DNA from: Endozoicomonas sp. 8E
Lineage (GTDB): Bacteria; Pseudomonadota; Gammaproteobacteria; Pseudomonadales; Endozoicomonadaceae
DNA: 64,000 bases
Assembly (NCBI RefSeq): GCF_032883915.1
Contig: NZ_CP120717.1
Location: 6,796,001-6,860,000, forward strand
Direction of reading: 5' to 3'
The notes below the pieces were generated by a model. It was not told the origin of the DNA. It searched no databases and saw nothing but the letters and a program-made list of their open reading frames with translations. Positions within the stretch are counted from its first letter, which is position 1. Each line of letters begins with the position of its first letter. The translations under genes were made by a program, and so were the position numbers. Below are positions 45,913-54,932 of the stretch, piece after piece.

Positions 45913-47064
45913 CTACGGCTGGCTTGGCTGGGCCGACTCAGGGATAGTGAGATCTGCAGATATCAGGATATGGTCAGAGGGGTAGTTCTCAATGCCTCCA
46001 TCCTTCTGATCCTTGAAGCCGTTATAGTTATTTTCAAGCTTACACTTTATCTTTTTGTCACTAAGCAAGGTTAAGAAATCTATCTGGGTCTGCTTACCGG
46101 GTTCTGAAATCAGTTTGCAGGGTTCCTGATCCTCAGGGTTCTGTGGTGGCAAGAACCCGTAGTCAGAAGATATTTTTAAACGATAAAGATCATCTGGAAC
46201 CTGACCACTGGTCTCACAGGTTCGACTGGCAAAGCGGTCATCTTCATTGAAATCCCCACCGGAAACCATGGCAACGACCTTGATGCGGTGTGCAGCTTCA
46301 ACCTTCTGGAAAAATGTCAGCTGATTTTGCAAATGGATCTCATGCTGTATTGCGCCGGGTAGCCTGGAAGCATCCATTTCAGGGCCCTTTGGTGCATCTC
46401 GATCAAAACCTACCAAGTGCTCGGAGCCAGCAGAAAAGGCAAGATGGGTGCCTCTGAGTTTGAATACACAGGTGGCTACCTTTCTGCCGTTAATCTTTTT
46501 GACAATTCTGTTATTAGCTTCTGCGTGCGTTGACAGGCGGGAATTTTTTTGTAAATCCTGTTCGCTCACGGGTAATGAATCTTTGGCGATCACCTCAAGG
46601 ACGTTTTTGGGATCGCGCAGGAATATGGCAGTGCCGTGAAGCAGATCATGGTGCCGTTTTTTTCGTGACTCACTCTGGTGAGGCGCAAACTGGATCAGGC
46701 TGTATTGGTATTCTCTGAGTGCTTTTTCCATGGGTTCACAGTCATGGCCGGTCAACTCCTGGACCAGCAGCACATGAGGCTCTTGCAATGAAGATTCAGT
46801 CACCCGGCGGCCAGTGACGGTTCGGCCGATACGCTCAGCCATTGGCGGGACATTATCGACAAGCAGATTAAAACATTCCTGGTTGTCCATTTCGTCTGCG
46901 AATTGTTTATCAATCTCCTGCCTGGTTTTTCCTTCCTGTCGCAAGCTGTTAATAAGTTCTTTTCCTTTAGTACTGAGAAGTTTCTCTTTAGCCGACTCCT
47001 GGCAGCCATGTTTGAAATCCAGTGGAATAGACAATCTGTTGATGCTATGAAAATGTACCTTCAT
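45913..47064 (-). CDS. Endonuclease/exonuclease/phosphatase-fold protein
   Basis: The 383-residue protein has the order of motifs of the EEP (DNase I-like) superfamily: LLVQELTGHD (metal-binding Glu103), HGTAIFLRD, FKLRGTHLAF, SGGDFNEDDRF (Asp271, Asn273), TQIDFLTL and YPSDHILISADL (Asp364, His365). Members cleave nucleic acids or phosphoesters such as inositol phosphates; which applies here cannot be told. The N-terminal 95 residues are a charged extension with no signal peptide. The start has an excellent AAGGAGG nine bases upstream. Such proteins occur among secreted effectors of intracellular bacteria, so a host-directed role is an attractive inference. Confidence 0.8.
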   Translation of the reverse strand: MKVHFHSINRLSIPLDFKHGCQESAKEKLLSTKGKELINSLRQEGKTRQEIDKQFADEMDNQECFNLLVDNVPPMAERIGRTVTGRRVTESSLQEPHVLLVQELTGHDCEPMEKALREYQYSLIQFAPHQSESRKKRHHDLLHGTAIFLRDPKNVLEVIAKDSLPVSEQDLQKNSRLSTHAEANNRIVKKINGRKVATCVFKLRGTHLAFSAGSEHLVGFDRDAPKGPEMDASRLPGAIQHEIHLQNQLTFFQKVEAAHRIKVVAMVSGGDFNEDDRFASRTCETSGQVPDDLYRLKISSDYGFLPPQNPEDQEPCKLISEPGKQTQIDFLTLLSDKKIKCKLENNYNGFKDQKDGGIENYPSDHILISADLTIPESAQPSQP

Positions 47065-47606
47065 TGGTTTAAACCTCCTTGGAATGTTGAGCAGCGATAC
47101 AAATTGAAATTAAGCAAACTGTAAGATCAGACAGTTACCGGATCGAAAGGTTCCATAACTTTATGAGTTGACCCTTTGTCCGGGCACTGGCCGGATACAT
47201 CCAGACTGTTTAACGACTTACATATTGCGTGTGGAGAACTAATGTGCACAGGATGCCTGAAACTGCCTTCAACGAAGATGCCTGCCACACTCAAGATGAA
47301 AACCCGGCAGAACATTATTGGTGGTAAAGCTGGGTATGAATCAGTCAGCAGTAAGATGGAGCACGGATCACTGAAGATTGATTCTTTTGGTAATCAGGGG
47401 AGTATCTATGATGCTTTTGTCGGTTACAATTTCTGAATAAACAAACAACCGAATCACTACTTTTGCGACACCCTATTCAGGTTGGGGAGGATGTCAGTCG
47501 CTTGCCCCTGTCAAGGAGATGGTCAAAAAAGCCCGGATATAATGCCTGCAAACGCACTCACTTCTATACTGGGTTAACTTTATAAAAATGAGGCAGGTGA
47601 GAGGCC
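47065..47606. other. Intergenic region upstream of acs
   Basis: No convincing gene. An 86-codon open frame at 47176-47436 has no clear ribosome-binding site or homology. A solo ACTTTTGCGACACCC end of the palindromic repeat family lies at about 47460-47474. GAGAGG precedes the acs ATG. Confidence 0.45.
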
Positions 47607-49532
47607 ATGACCCAGGCAACAATCTATCCGGTTTCCGAGGCTTTTCAAAACTCATGGATGAGCGAAGACAAATATCAGGCGCTGTATCACTATTCTCTGG
47701 AGAATCCGGAAGCGTTCTGGGGTAAAAAGGCTGAACGCTATCTCGACTGGTACCGCCCCTGGGATTCCATTTATGAAGGCGACTTCAACAGCTGTGAAGT
47801 GAGCTGGTTTAAAGGTGGACAGCTGAATGCCAGCGTCAACTGCATAGACAGACACCTGGAAAATCGCGCCGACCGGGTGGCCATTATCTGGGAAGGTGAC
47901 ACGCCCGACCTGCAGCGTAAAATTACCTATCAGGAGATTCATGATGAGGTCTGTAAGCTGGCCAATGGCTTGAAGGAGCGGGGGGTCAACCGGGGTGACA
48001 GGGTTTGTATCTACATGCCCATGGTACCTGAGGCCGTCTATGCCATGCTTGCCTGTGCACGCATTGGCGCGGTTCACTCCGTAGTCTTTGGCGGCTTCTC
48101 CCCAAACTCCCTTCGTGACCGTATTCTCGACTGTGGCTGCCGGGCAGTGATCACTGCTGATGAAGGCGTTCGGGGAGGGAAACATATCCCTCTCAAAAAC
48201 AATACCGATGAAGCTCTGAAAGAGTGTCCCGATGTCAGTACTGTAGTGGTTTATGAGAGAACCGGAGCAAGGATTGAATGGCAGGAAGGACGCGACATTT
48301 CTTACCAGGAGCTGACAGCAGGCCAGCCCGTCACCTGTGAACCTGAGGTCATGGAATCTGAAGACCCTCTCTTTATTCTTTATACTTCCGGCTCCACTGG
48401 AAAGCCTAAAGGTGTTCTCCACAGCACAGCGGGTTATCTGCTTCATACTACGGTCACATTTCACTACGTTTTTGATTACCACGAAGGTGACATTTTCTGG
48501 TGTGGTGCTGATGTTGGCTGGGTTACCGGTCACTCCTATATCGCCTATGGTCCCTTATCCAACGGTGCCACTATGGTCATGTATGAGGGTGTCCCCTTTT
48601 GGCCCGATGCTGCAAGAATCTGGGAAATTGTGGATCGCCACCGGGTGAATACACTCTACATAGCACCCACGGCAATCCGGGCTCTGATGGCCAAGGGGGA
48701 TGAATACGTTAAACGAACTTCACGAGCCAGTCTGAAAATCCTGGGAACCGTGGGCGAACCCATTAATCCGGAAGCCTGGCATTGGTACTACCAGATCGTG
48801 GGGGAAGAACGCTGCCCCATTATCGATTCCTGGTGGCAAACAGAAACGGGTGGCATGATGATTACGCCTTTGCCGGGAGCCACCGCGTTAAAACCCGGGT
48901 ATGCAACACGGCCTTTCCTGGGCATCCGTGCTGCCATTCTCGATAATGAGGGTAATGAGGTTGTCGGACCCGGTCAGGGGAGTCTGGTGATCACCGGTTC
49001 CTGGCCGGGCCAGATCAGAACCGTGTATGGCAATCACCAGCGAGCGATTGATACTTACTTCAGCCAGTATCCGGGTTATTACTTCACGGGAGACGGAGCC
49101 CGCAGGGATGAAAATGGCTATTACCAGATCACAGGCAGAATGGATGATGTAATTAATGTCGCGGGTCATCGTCTGGGCACGGCAGAAGTAGAAAGCGCCC
49201 TGGTATTGCATGAGGCCATTGCAGAAGCAGCCGTAGTGGGGGTGCCTCACCCGGTTAAAGGCGAAACTGTTTATGCCTTCATGACACCCATGGACGGTAT
49301 TGAGATCACCGATGACCTGATGGAGGAACTTTCAAATCTGGTGGCCAGTGAAATCGGCTCATTCGCCCGCCCGGAGATACTTCACCCATGCCCGGCTCTA
49401 CCCAAAACCCGCTCTGGTAAAATCATGCGACGCATCCTGCGTAAACTGGCTCAGGGCGAGAAAGATAATCTGGGCGACTTGAGTACACTGGCTGATCCTG
49501 CGGTGATCAAGCAGCTGTTGGGTTCCACTTAA
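47607..49532 (+). CDS. acs: Acetyl-CoA synthetase
   Basis: The 641-residue AMP-forming enzyme converts acetate, ATP and CoA to acetyl-CoA. It has the P-loop YTSGSTGKPKG at about residues 259-269, WWQTETGG, YFTGDGARRDENGYY, GRMDDVINVAGHRLGTAEVE and the C-terminal TRSGKIMRR whose Lys605 is the acetylation-regulated residue of the family. Length and motifs match E. coli Acs (652 aa). GAGAGG lies just before the ATG. It stands alone and enables acetate scavenging. Confidence 0.97.
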   Translation: MTQATIYPVSEAFQNSWMSEDKYQALYHYSLENPEAFWGKKAERYLDWYRPWDSIYEGDFNSCEVSWFKGGQLNASVNCIDRHLENRADRVAIIWEGDTPDLQRKITYQEIHDEVCKLANGLKERGVNRGDRVCIYMPMVPEAVYAMLACARIGAVHSVVFGGFSPNSLRDRILDCGCRAVITADEGVRGGKHIPLKNNTDEALKECPDVSTVVVYERTGARIEWQEGRDISYQELTAGQPVTCEPEVMESEDPLFILYTSGSTGKPKGVLHSTAGYLLHTTVTFHYVFDYHEGDIFWCGADVGWVTGHSYIAYGPLSNGATMVMYEGVPFWPDAARIWEIVDRHRVNTLYIAPTAIRALMAKGDEYVKRTSRASLKILGTVGEPINPEAWHWYYQIVGEERCPIIDSWWQTETGGMMITPLPGATALKPGYATRPFLGIRAAILDNEGNEVVGPGQGSLVITGSWPGQIRTVYGNHQRAIDTYFSQYPGYYFTGDGARRDENGYYQITGRMDDVINVAGHRLGTAEVESALVLHEAIAEAAVVGVPHPVKGETVYAFMTPMDGIEITDDLMEELSNLVASEIGSFARPEILHPCPALPKTRSGKIMRRILRKLAQGEKDNLGDLSTLADPAVIKQLLGST

Positions 49533-49682
49533 AAGCCCTGTTTCAATGCTCCCTTTTGATCGAATTAGTTTGTTTCTGAAGGGAGGCTTGAATTAGACAT
49601 AGTTTTAATTTCATAGAACTATATCTGTATTCCTATTCATTTGACATCCTCCTCCAGCCAGGTCGCTGGAGGGTTCCTGTTG

Positions 49683-50939
49683 CTAGACAGCTACTTTCTC
49701 ACGATTTCGCTGAAGTTCCTGCTTCTTCAAAGGCTCTAACGAACCCTCTCCACAGGCTAAAACGCTGTGCCCCAACGCTAGTATATTTTTTGCAGCCTGA
49801 ATATCTGCATTCTCAGAATGACCGCAAGCCACACACTCGAATTTTGCCTGAGTATTTCTGTTTGCCTTCTCAGTGTGACCGCAAGAGCTACATGCTTGGC
49901 TGGTATATGCCGGATTAACTGCAACCACTTCACCACCTAACCAGCCCTGCTTATACTCAAGCTGCCGTCTGAACTCATACCATCCCTGATCGAGAATGGA
50001 TTTGTTAAGTCCAGACTTGGCCCTCACATTTTTACCGTGTTTCTCTGCAGTGCCCTTTGCAGACTTGGACATATTCGATACCTTCAGATTCTCAACCACT
50101 ATCATTGCGTGATTTTTGCTAATTTCGGTTGAGGTTTTGTGAAGGTAATCAGCCCGACAACTGGCTATTTTACTGTGAATGCGGCTAATACGCTGATTTT
50201 GCTTTTTCCAGTTTTCGGAGAACTTCACTTTGCGGGAGAGCTTTCTTTGTTCTCTGGCAAGCTGTCTCTCGTGTTTCCTGAAAGCATTAATCGGTTTGTA
50301 CTGCTTACCGCTGGACAGCGTGACAAACTTGGCAATGCCCATATCCAGACCAACCGCTTTTTCAGAAGGGTGAACTGGAGTTGTTAATTCTTGCTCGGTT
50401 TGAAAACTAATAAACCAATGGCCTGATTTACGGGTAATGGTGCAATTCTTTATCTCACCTTCTATGTTGCGAGACTTGCGGAATTTTACCCAACCCAATT
50501 TACTTGGCAGTTTTACTCTGCGATTTTCAACCTTGCAGTACTTGGAGAACTGCATGATACGAATTGAGTTATGGTGATCTTGATTTCGCTTCTTGAAGCA
50601 TGGCTTTTCAAACTGGACTTCCTTGATTTTCCCGGCTTTGAGTTTTGCCAGATCGTCAAAGTGACGTTTCCATGCCGCACCAAGATCATTCAGTTTTTGC
50701 TGCAAGGCAACGGCATTTCCCTGAGTAAGAAAGCTCGTTTCTTCGTCTTTTTTCCATACTGGAAGCCACTTGTGCATGGTATAAGATGATGGAATTTTTT
50801 CGCCAGACTCCCACTTTTCATTGCAGATGCTCAATGCTTTATTCCAGACAAAGCGAGCTGTGCCACAAAGCTGCATGAGTCTTACATGCTGCTCTGGTGT
50901 TGCCTTCAGTCTGAATTTATATGCCTTGAGAATCTTCAT
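49683..50939 (-). CDS. tnpB: TnpB RNA-guided nuclease of IS605-type element
   Basis: The 418-residue protein has the N-terminal helix-rich domain (KAYKFRLKATPEQ...GTARFVWNKAL) and an intact RuvC site: Asp199 in AVGLDMGIAKF, Glu283 in MIVVENLKV and Asp379 in ENADIQAAKN. A zinc ribbon lies between them (Cys350, Cys353, Cys369, Cys372). TnpB proteins are guided by an RNA made from the 3' end of tnpB and the adjoining IS end; here that RNA would run leftward through the 49651-49672 hairpin. The gene is full length and probably functional. Confidence 0.93.
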   Translation of the reverse strand: MKILKAYKFRLKATPEQHVRLMQLCGTARFVWNKALSICNEKWESGEKIPSSYTMHKWLPVWKKDEETSFLTQGNAVALQQKLNDLGAAWKRHFDDLAKLKAGKIKEVQFEKPCFKKRNQDHHNSIRIMQFSKYCKVENRRVKLPSKLGWVKFRKSRNIEGEIKNCTITRKSGHWFISFQTEQELTTPVHPSEKAVGLDMGIAKFVTLSSGKQYKPINAFRKHERQLAREQRKLSRKVKFSENWKKQNQRISRIHSKIASCRADYLHKTSTEISKNHAMIVVENLKVSNMSKSAKGTAEKHGKNVRAKSGLNKSILDQGWYEFRRQLEYKQGWLGGEVVAVNPAYTSQACSSCGHTEKANRNTQAKFECVACGHSENADIQAAKNILALGHSVLACGEGSLEPLKKQELQRNREKVAV

Positions 50940-51008
50940 TGATGCAATCAGTGTGTTAATCTTTAATGCTTAAATTACATAGCATAAAATGGAATATTAA
51001 GCATTAGT

Positions 51009-51413
51009 ATACAAGAAATAAAGAAAGGCCGACACAGTGCTTATACTTTGCACTGCCACATTGTTTTTGTGACAAAGTACAGAAAGAAGGTGCTTGGCGA
51101 GTTGCATCTAGCCAGACTCAGAGAAATATTTTCTGAGATATGCGGAAACTTTGAGGCAGAGCTAACAGACTGCAATGGAGAGGCAGACCACGTTCACCTG
51201 TTGGTTGAGTATTCACCCAACACGCCAGCCATTGCGAAACGAGTAAACAGTCTGAAAGCTGTTTCATCCAGACGATTAAGGCAGGAGTTTTGTGATATTG
51301 CAGGTGCGTACCGAAAGCCGGTTTTGTGGTCAAGATCGTACTTTGCTGGGAGCTGCGGCGGAGCCCCTCTGGAGGTAATTAAACAATACATAGAGAACCA
51401 GAATCAGCCCTAA
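51009..51413 (+). CDS. tnpA: TnpA Y1 (HUH) transposase, no ATG start
   Basis: The frame encodes a complete IS200/IS605 transposase: RHSAYTLHCHIVFVTKYRKK at the N-terminus, the metal-binding HUH pair in ADHVHLLVEY, SRRLRQEF, LWSRSYFAGSCGG and the catalytic Tyr in VIKQYIENQ. The family-conserved RHxxYxLHxH segment lies upstream of the first usable start (TTG at 51048), so translation must begin near 51003-51009 at ATT or ATA. Either a rare initiation codon is used or the start has been lost and the gene is silent. Confidence 0.82.
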   Translation: MQEIKKGRHSAYTLHCHIVFVTKYRKKVLGELHLARLREIFSEICGNFEAELTDCNGEADHVHLLVEYSPNTPAIAKRVNSLKAVSSRRLRQEFCDIAGAYRKPVLWSRSYFAGSCGGAPLEVIKQYIENQNQP

Positions 51414-51618
51414 GGGGCTGAATGAAATTCACCTCCCGCCTAGCTCGGCGGGAGCACTCTTTCAAGCGCAGGTAGAATTCCAAAAAAATGTCTCACTACA
51501 GTTAGAGTTCATAGACTATGGTCCAAAAATATCCCACCGCATATGGATATTGATAAAAATCAATCTCCCAGCTTCCAGAATTTTGTCAAATGCCTTCGAG
51601 CAAATTTATGGTGAACGC

Positions 51619-52068
51619 TCAGCGCTGAACCCTTGCCAGCCACTTATCCAGCTGGTTGGCAAACTGCTGGCGATCACTCTGGCTCAGTGCAGGAGGCCCA
51701 CCGGATTCAATACCACTGGCGCGAAGTGTATCCATGAAGTCACGCATGTTCAGCCTTGCCCGAATATTATCTTCAGTAAACAATTCACCACGGGGACTCA
51801 ATGCGCCAGCGCCTTTCTCAATGACTTCGGCGGCCAGAGGAATATCGCTGGTAATGACCAGGTCTCCCGACTCGGCTCTTTTGACAATCTCATTGTCTGC
51901 CACGTCAAAGCCGGAGGCGACCTGCAGGGATTTTATAAAGCGTGACCCCGGTACCCTGAGTGGCTGGTTGGCCACCAGAGTCAATGGGGTTTCGGTTCGG
52001 TCGGCAGCTCTGAACAGTATGTCCTTGATCACCACCGGGCAGGCATCGGCATCAACCCAAATTTTCAT
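51619..52068 (-). CDS. yaiI: YaiI/YqxD family protein (DUF188)
   Basis: The 149-residue cytosolic protein starts [18 protein letters not shown] and includes [20 protein letters not shown] and [20 protein letters not shown], with the Asp clusters typical of DUF188, a PIN-related fold of unconfirmed function. Length and motifs fit E. coli YaiI (152 aa). It is monocistronic. Confidence 0.93.
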   Translation of the reverse strand: MKIWVDADACPVVIKDILFRAADRTETPLTLVANQPLRVPGSRFIKSLQVASGFDVADNEIVKRAESGDLVITSDIPLAAEVIEKGAGALSPRGELFTEDNIRARLNMRDFMDTLRASGIESGGPPALSQSDRQQFANQLDKWLARVQR

Positions 52069-52145
52069 TCTGTGAGAAAGCTCTTAACCCGGAAATCAGG
52101 AACCTGTTTGACTTAATACCATTTCGGCCTGAATTCCAGGAATCA

Positions 52146-53522
52146 TCAAAAAGTGAAAAAGATCAGGACCATCACCATGAACGGACAGAAAAACCGGATG
52201 TACCAGGGCCAGATCTTCCAGAAGAGACTGTGCTCAATATCCGGATATCCTTTCTGCAGTTCTTTCAGTTTTTGATCTCTGGACCATATCCAGGCCGCAT
52301 AGATACAGACGACCAGACTCAACAGAGGCATAGCATAGCGGGTTGTCAGGTTGACCACAAAGTCAAAGAGCACATCAAACCAGATCATCACGCAGACACT
52401 GACCCCGAATGTAATCACCGAGATCAGCCAGGAGCTGTTAGCCCTGCGGGCACGAAGTCGTTTCTGGAAAACCGCTACCGGTACTTCCAGAATGGAAACC
52501 GCTGAGGTCAAAGCCGTAATGGTTAACAAAAGAAAGAAGGCCAGGGAGAGCAGAATACCCGGTGAACCAAACTGAAGAAAGAGCTGTGGCAAAACATCAA
52601 ACACCAGCTTGTCGGCACTTTTCAGGGTACCCTCTGCGGTGTAGATATCAATTCCGTGATTCAGTGCAACAAACATACCCGGAATAATCAACAAACCGGC
52701 CATCACGGCCACCAGCGTATCAGTGACGGCAACACTGGCAGCCATCACTGGAATATTAGAGTCCCGGGTCAGGTAGGCACCATAAACCACCATGATGCCT
52801 ACCCCCAGAGACATGGAGAAAAATGACTGACCCAGCGCACTGATCAGCAGGTCTTTATTCAGCAATTTGGAAAAATCAGGTAGCACAAAATACTGAAGAC
52901 CTTTCAGGGCTCCTTCCTGCGTCATGGTGAAACCAATCAGCAACAGAATCAGCAGCACCAGCATTGGCATGAGACGGCTACACCATTTCTCAATGCCATC
53001 CGCAACACCGCCGGCAACAATAGCTGCTACCATGGCCATGAATGCACCGGCCGCTACCATAGTAGGCAAAGGATTAAATGAAGTCAGCGAGGTGGCCAGA
53101 TTGTCCAGCCCCAGGGCCACCGCCATGGGAGCCAGACCAAAACAGATGATCCAGCCGGAAATGATGGCATAAAAGGTATAAATCAGCAGAACTGTGACTG
53201 TTGAAACCCAGCCAGTCACCTTACCCAGTAGCTTGAAAAAAGATCTGTTGCTGACGCTTTCGAGCGTAGTAGCCGGGTCTGAGCGACCATAACGGCCAAT
53301 GACCAGCTCAGCCACCAGCATCGGCCAGGCAAGAAGAAAAGAGAAACAAAGGTAGATAAGAACAAAGGCAGCACCACCATTGTCGGCAGTCTGGGCAGGG
53401 AATCCCCAAATATTGCCTATACCTACAGCAGAGCCCACAGCCGCAAGATAGAAACCCAGCCTGGAAGTAAACTGTGGAGGATTCTCCGGGGTCTGTTCAT
53501 ACACGGTGTTTTCGTGGTCCAT
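52146..53522 (-). CDS. Sodium-dependent transporter, NSS/SNF family
   Basis: The 458-residue membrane protein with 11-12 helices begins with the NSS signature SRLGFYLAAVGSAVGIGNIW in helix 1, which forms the Na+ and substrate site. It continues with GGAAFVLIYL, FFSMSLGVGIMVVYGAYL (helix 6) and SILEVPVAVF. The family imports amino acids or similar small molecules with sodium; the substrate cannot be deduced. The start is ATG at 53522 with the helix 1 motif at residues about 19-40, normal for bacterial members. Confidence 0.93.
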   Translation of the reverse strand: MDHENTVYEQTPENPPQFTSRLGFYLAAVGSAVGIGNIWGFPAQTADNGGAAFVLIYLCFSFLLAWPMLVAELVIGRYGRSDPATTLESVSNRSFFKLLGKVTGWVSTVTVLLIYTFYAIISGWIICFGLAPMAVALGLDNLATSLTSFNPLPTMVAAGAFMAMVAAIVAGGVADGIEKWCSRLMPMLVLLILLLIGFTMTQEGALKGLQYFVLPDFSKLLNKDLLISALGQSFFSMSLGVGIMVVYGAYLTRDSNIPVMAASVAVTDTLVAVMAGLLIIPGMFVALNHGIDIYTAEGTLKSADKLVFDVLPQLFLQFGSPGILLSLAFFLLLTITALTSAVSILEVPVAVFQKRLRARRANSSWLISVITFGVSVCVMIWFDVLFDFVVNLTTRYAMPLLSLVVCIYAAWIWSRDQKLKELQKGYPDIEHSLFWKIWPWYIRFFCPFMVMVLIFFTF

Positions 53523-53837
53523 TCAAATGTACCTTTTTATGCCATGAAAAATAATTTCCTTCTCTCATGGCTATTTGTACCGAGAAAATTTCATCCATCC
53601 GGGATGAAAAATTTCCTTACAAAAACTTCCTTATTCGTCACATCTCCCCGGAGCACTGCATGAACTTAGTACACATGTACAACAAAAAGCCTGAAGACTG
53701 AGTCTATATCTCAAAGAAAACATCTACCCAGTGTATACAAAATAAACAGATTGAGAGGATTAATTTTTAATTCTCCAAAAAAAAAAGCGCTTTCAAAAAA
53801 AAAAAGAGCGTTTTTTCCCGTGAAGTTTTTGTTGAAG
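53523..53837. other. Intergenic region with A-rich tracts
   Basis: No gene. Two runs of nine to eleven A residues flank AAAGCGCTTT and GAGCGTTTTTT around 53779-53816. Read on the minus strand this gives T runs after small hairpins, so it may terminate yciH, but pairing is weak. Confidence 0.4.
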
Positions 53838-54152
53838 TTAACCGCCGGATCGCTTGGCATCGTAGCCAGCTTTCTTGAGCACATCGACCATGACATCCAC
53901 ATGATCTCCCTGTAGCTCGATATTGCCGTCTTTTACAGAACCACCACCGCCGCAGCGCTTTTTCAATGTTTTGGCATAAGCCTTGAGGTCATTACCCGCA
54001 AGAGGCAAGCCACTGATCACTGTGACCACTTTACCACCACGACCTTTCTTTTCAGGGCGGACACGGACGTTGCCGTCACCCGCCTCTTCCTTAACAACCT
54101 TTTCTTCCCTGATGCGACCCATATCAGTCGAATAAACCAGTTTGCTGCTCAT
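53838..54152 (-). CDS. yciH: SUI1/eIF1-like translation factor YciH
   Basis: The 104-residue basic protein has the SUI1 core: RVRPEKKGRGGKVVTVISGL, then LKAYAKTLKKRCGGGGSVKD and NIELQGDHVDVMVDVLKKAG. It matches E. coli YciH in size (108 aa) and motif order. It is an eIF1-like protein that can affect start-site fidelity. No coupled neighbour. Confidence 0.95.
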   Translation of the reverse strand: MSSKLVYSTDMGRIREEKVVKEEAGDGNVRVRPEKKGRGGKVVTVISGLPLAGNDLKAYAKTLKKRCGGGGSVKDGNIELQGDHVDVMVDVLKKAGYDAKRSGG

Positions 54153-54451
54153 TCTTCACCTCAATTTCCTGTCAACCAGCCTTTGTCCGCGGCTTGATCA
54201 ATTTCACGCACAGCATATAGTCCCGAAGTCAGGGTACAAGCCCTTTCAGATATTCATTCCGCTTGATGAGCTGTGAGTTAGGCACACCTCGTTCACCCCA
54301 GATAATGCATTCATTCCGGCAATTCTGCAGCAATGGCAGCAAACGATCCATGGTCCTAAACGATGGATAGTGGTATCAACGATACTATTTAGCTCACCGT
54401 TTTCAGTTAAACTGTTGAGCTAGTGATATACAACAGAAGGCAACCCGCCAC

Positions 54452-54877
54452 TCATGCCTTGCCTGACATCCTGTTGTAAATCTTGTTTATTTTTTGCATC
54501 ACCTCATCATAATCAATTGTTTTGTCATTAGTATTTTTATCTGGATGAAAAATCGCCTGATATTCTTTCTTCCACTCTTTTGCTGCAACAGCATCTATAT
54601 AATGCTTCTTCTTTATTCCTAACTCTTCATCAAAAATTCCTTTTTGATTATTCAATATCAAAAAAGCCTGTCTATGTTTGCTTGATCTGAATTAAGCATC
54701 ATTTTCTTGATGAAGTGATATTTTTTGAAGAAGCTTGATGACTCTCAACAGGTCACTTTTTGATCTGATCGATAACAAATCCTGAAGACCAGTTGAAACA
54801 ACTACTTCGTTTTTTAAAGTATTATATTCTTTATCTATCTCACTTTCTGAGAGAGAAAGCCATGAATGTTCCCTCAT
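54452..54877 (-). pseudogene. Small J-domain protein gene with an in-frame stop
   Basis: One continuous frame runs from the ATG at 54877 (MREHSWLSLSESEIDKEYNT...) to 54452, broken by a single TAA at 54692-54694. After the stop the frame encodes KHRQAFLILNNQKGIFDEEL, KEWKKEYQAIFHPDKNTND and a last helix MQKINKIYNRMSG. The HPDKN loop with flanking helices is the J-domain motif that stimulates Hsp70. The downstream half could alternatively start at TTG 54661 and yield a 69-residue J-domain protein; the upstream half alone is 61 residues. I favour a gene disabled by a nonsense mutation. Confidence 0.6.
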
Positions 54878-54932
54878 ACACAGCCTCCAAATAATAAAGG
54901 GTTAAATATAGCACCCTAACTATTTACTGCAT

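Larger units (their letters stand above)
49645..51460. mobile_element. IS605-type insertion sequence with divergent tnpB and tnpA
   Basis: The element contains tnpB (minus) and tnpA (plus) with 69 bases between their coding frames. Each edge has a strong hairpin: CCTCCAGC/GCTGGAGG at 49651-49672, preceded by TTGACAT, and CTCCCGCC/GGCGGGAG at 51433-51454, followed by TTCAA. These are typical subterminal structures of the IS200/IS605 family; exact cleavage positions are approximate. Confidence 0.85.

Noticed and set aside
47176-47436. 86-codon frame upstream of acs
   Set aside because: It has no clear Shine-Dalgarno sequence and no homology, and ends beside a repeat relic; kept only as an intergenic remark.
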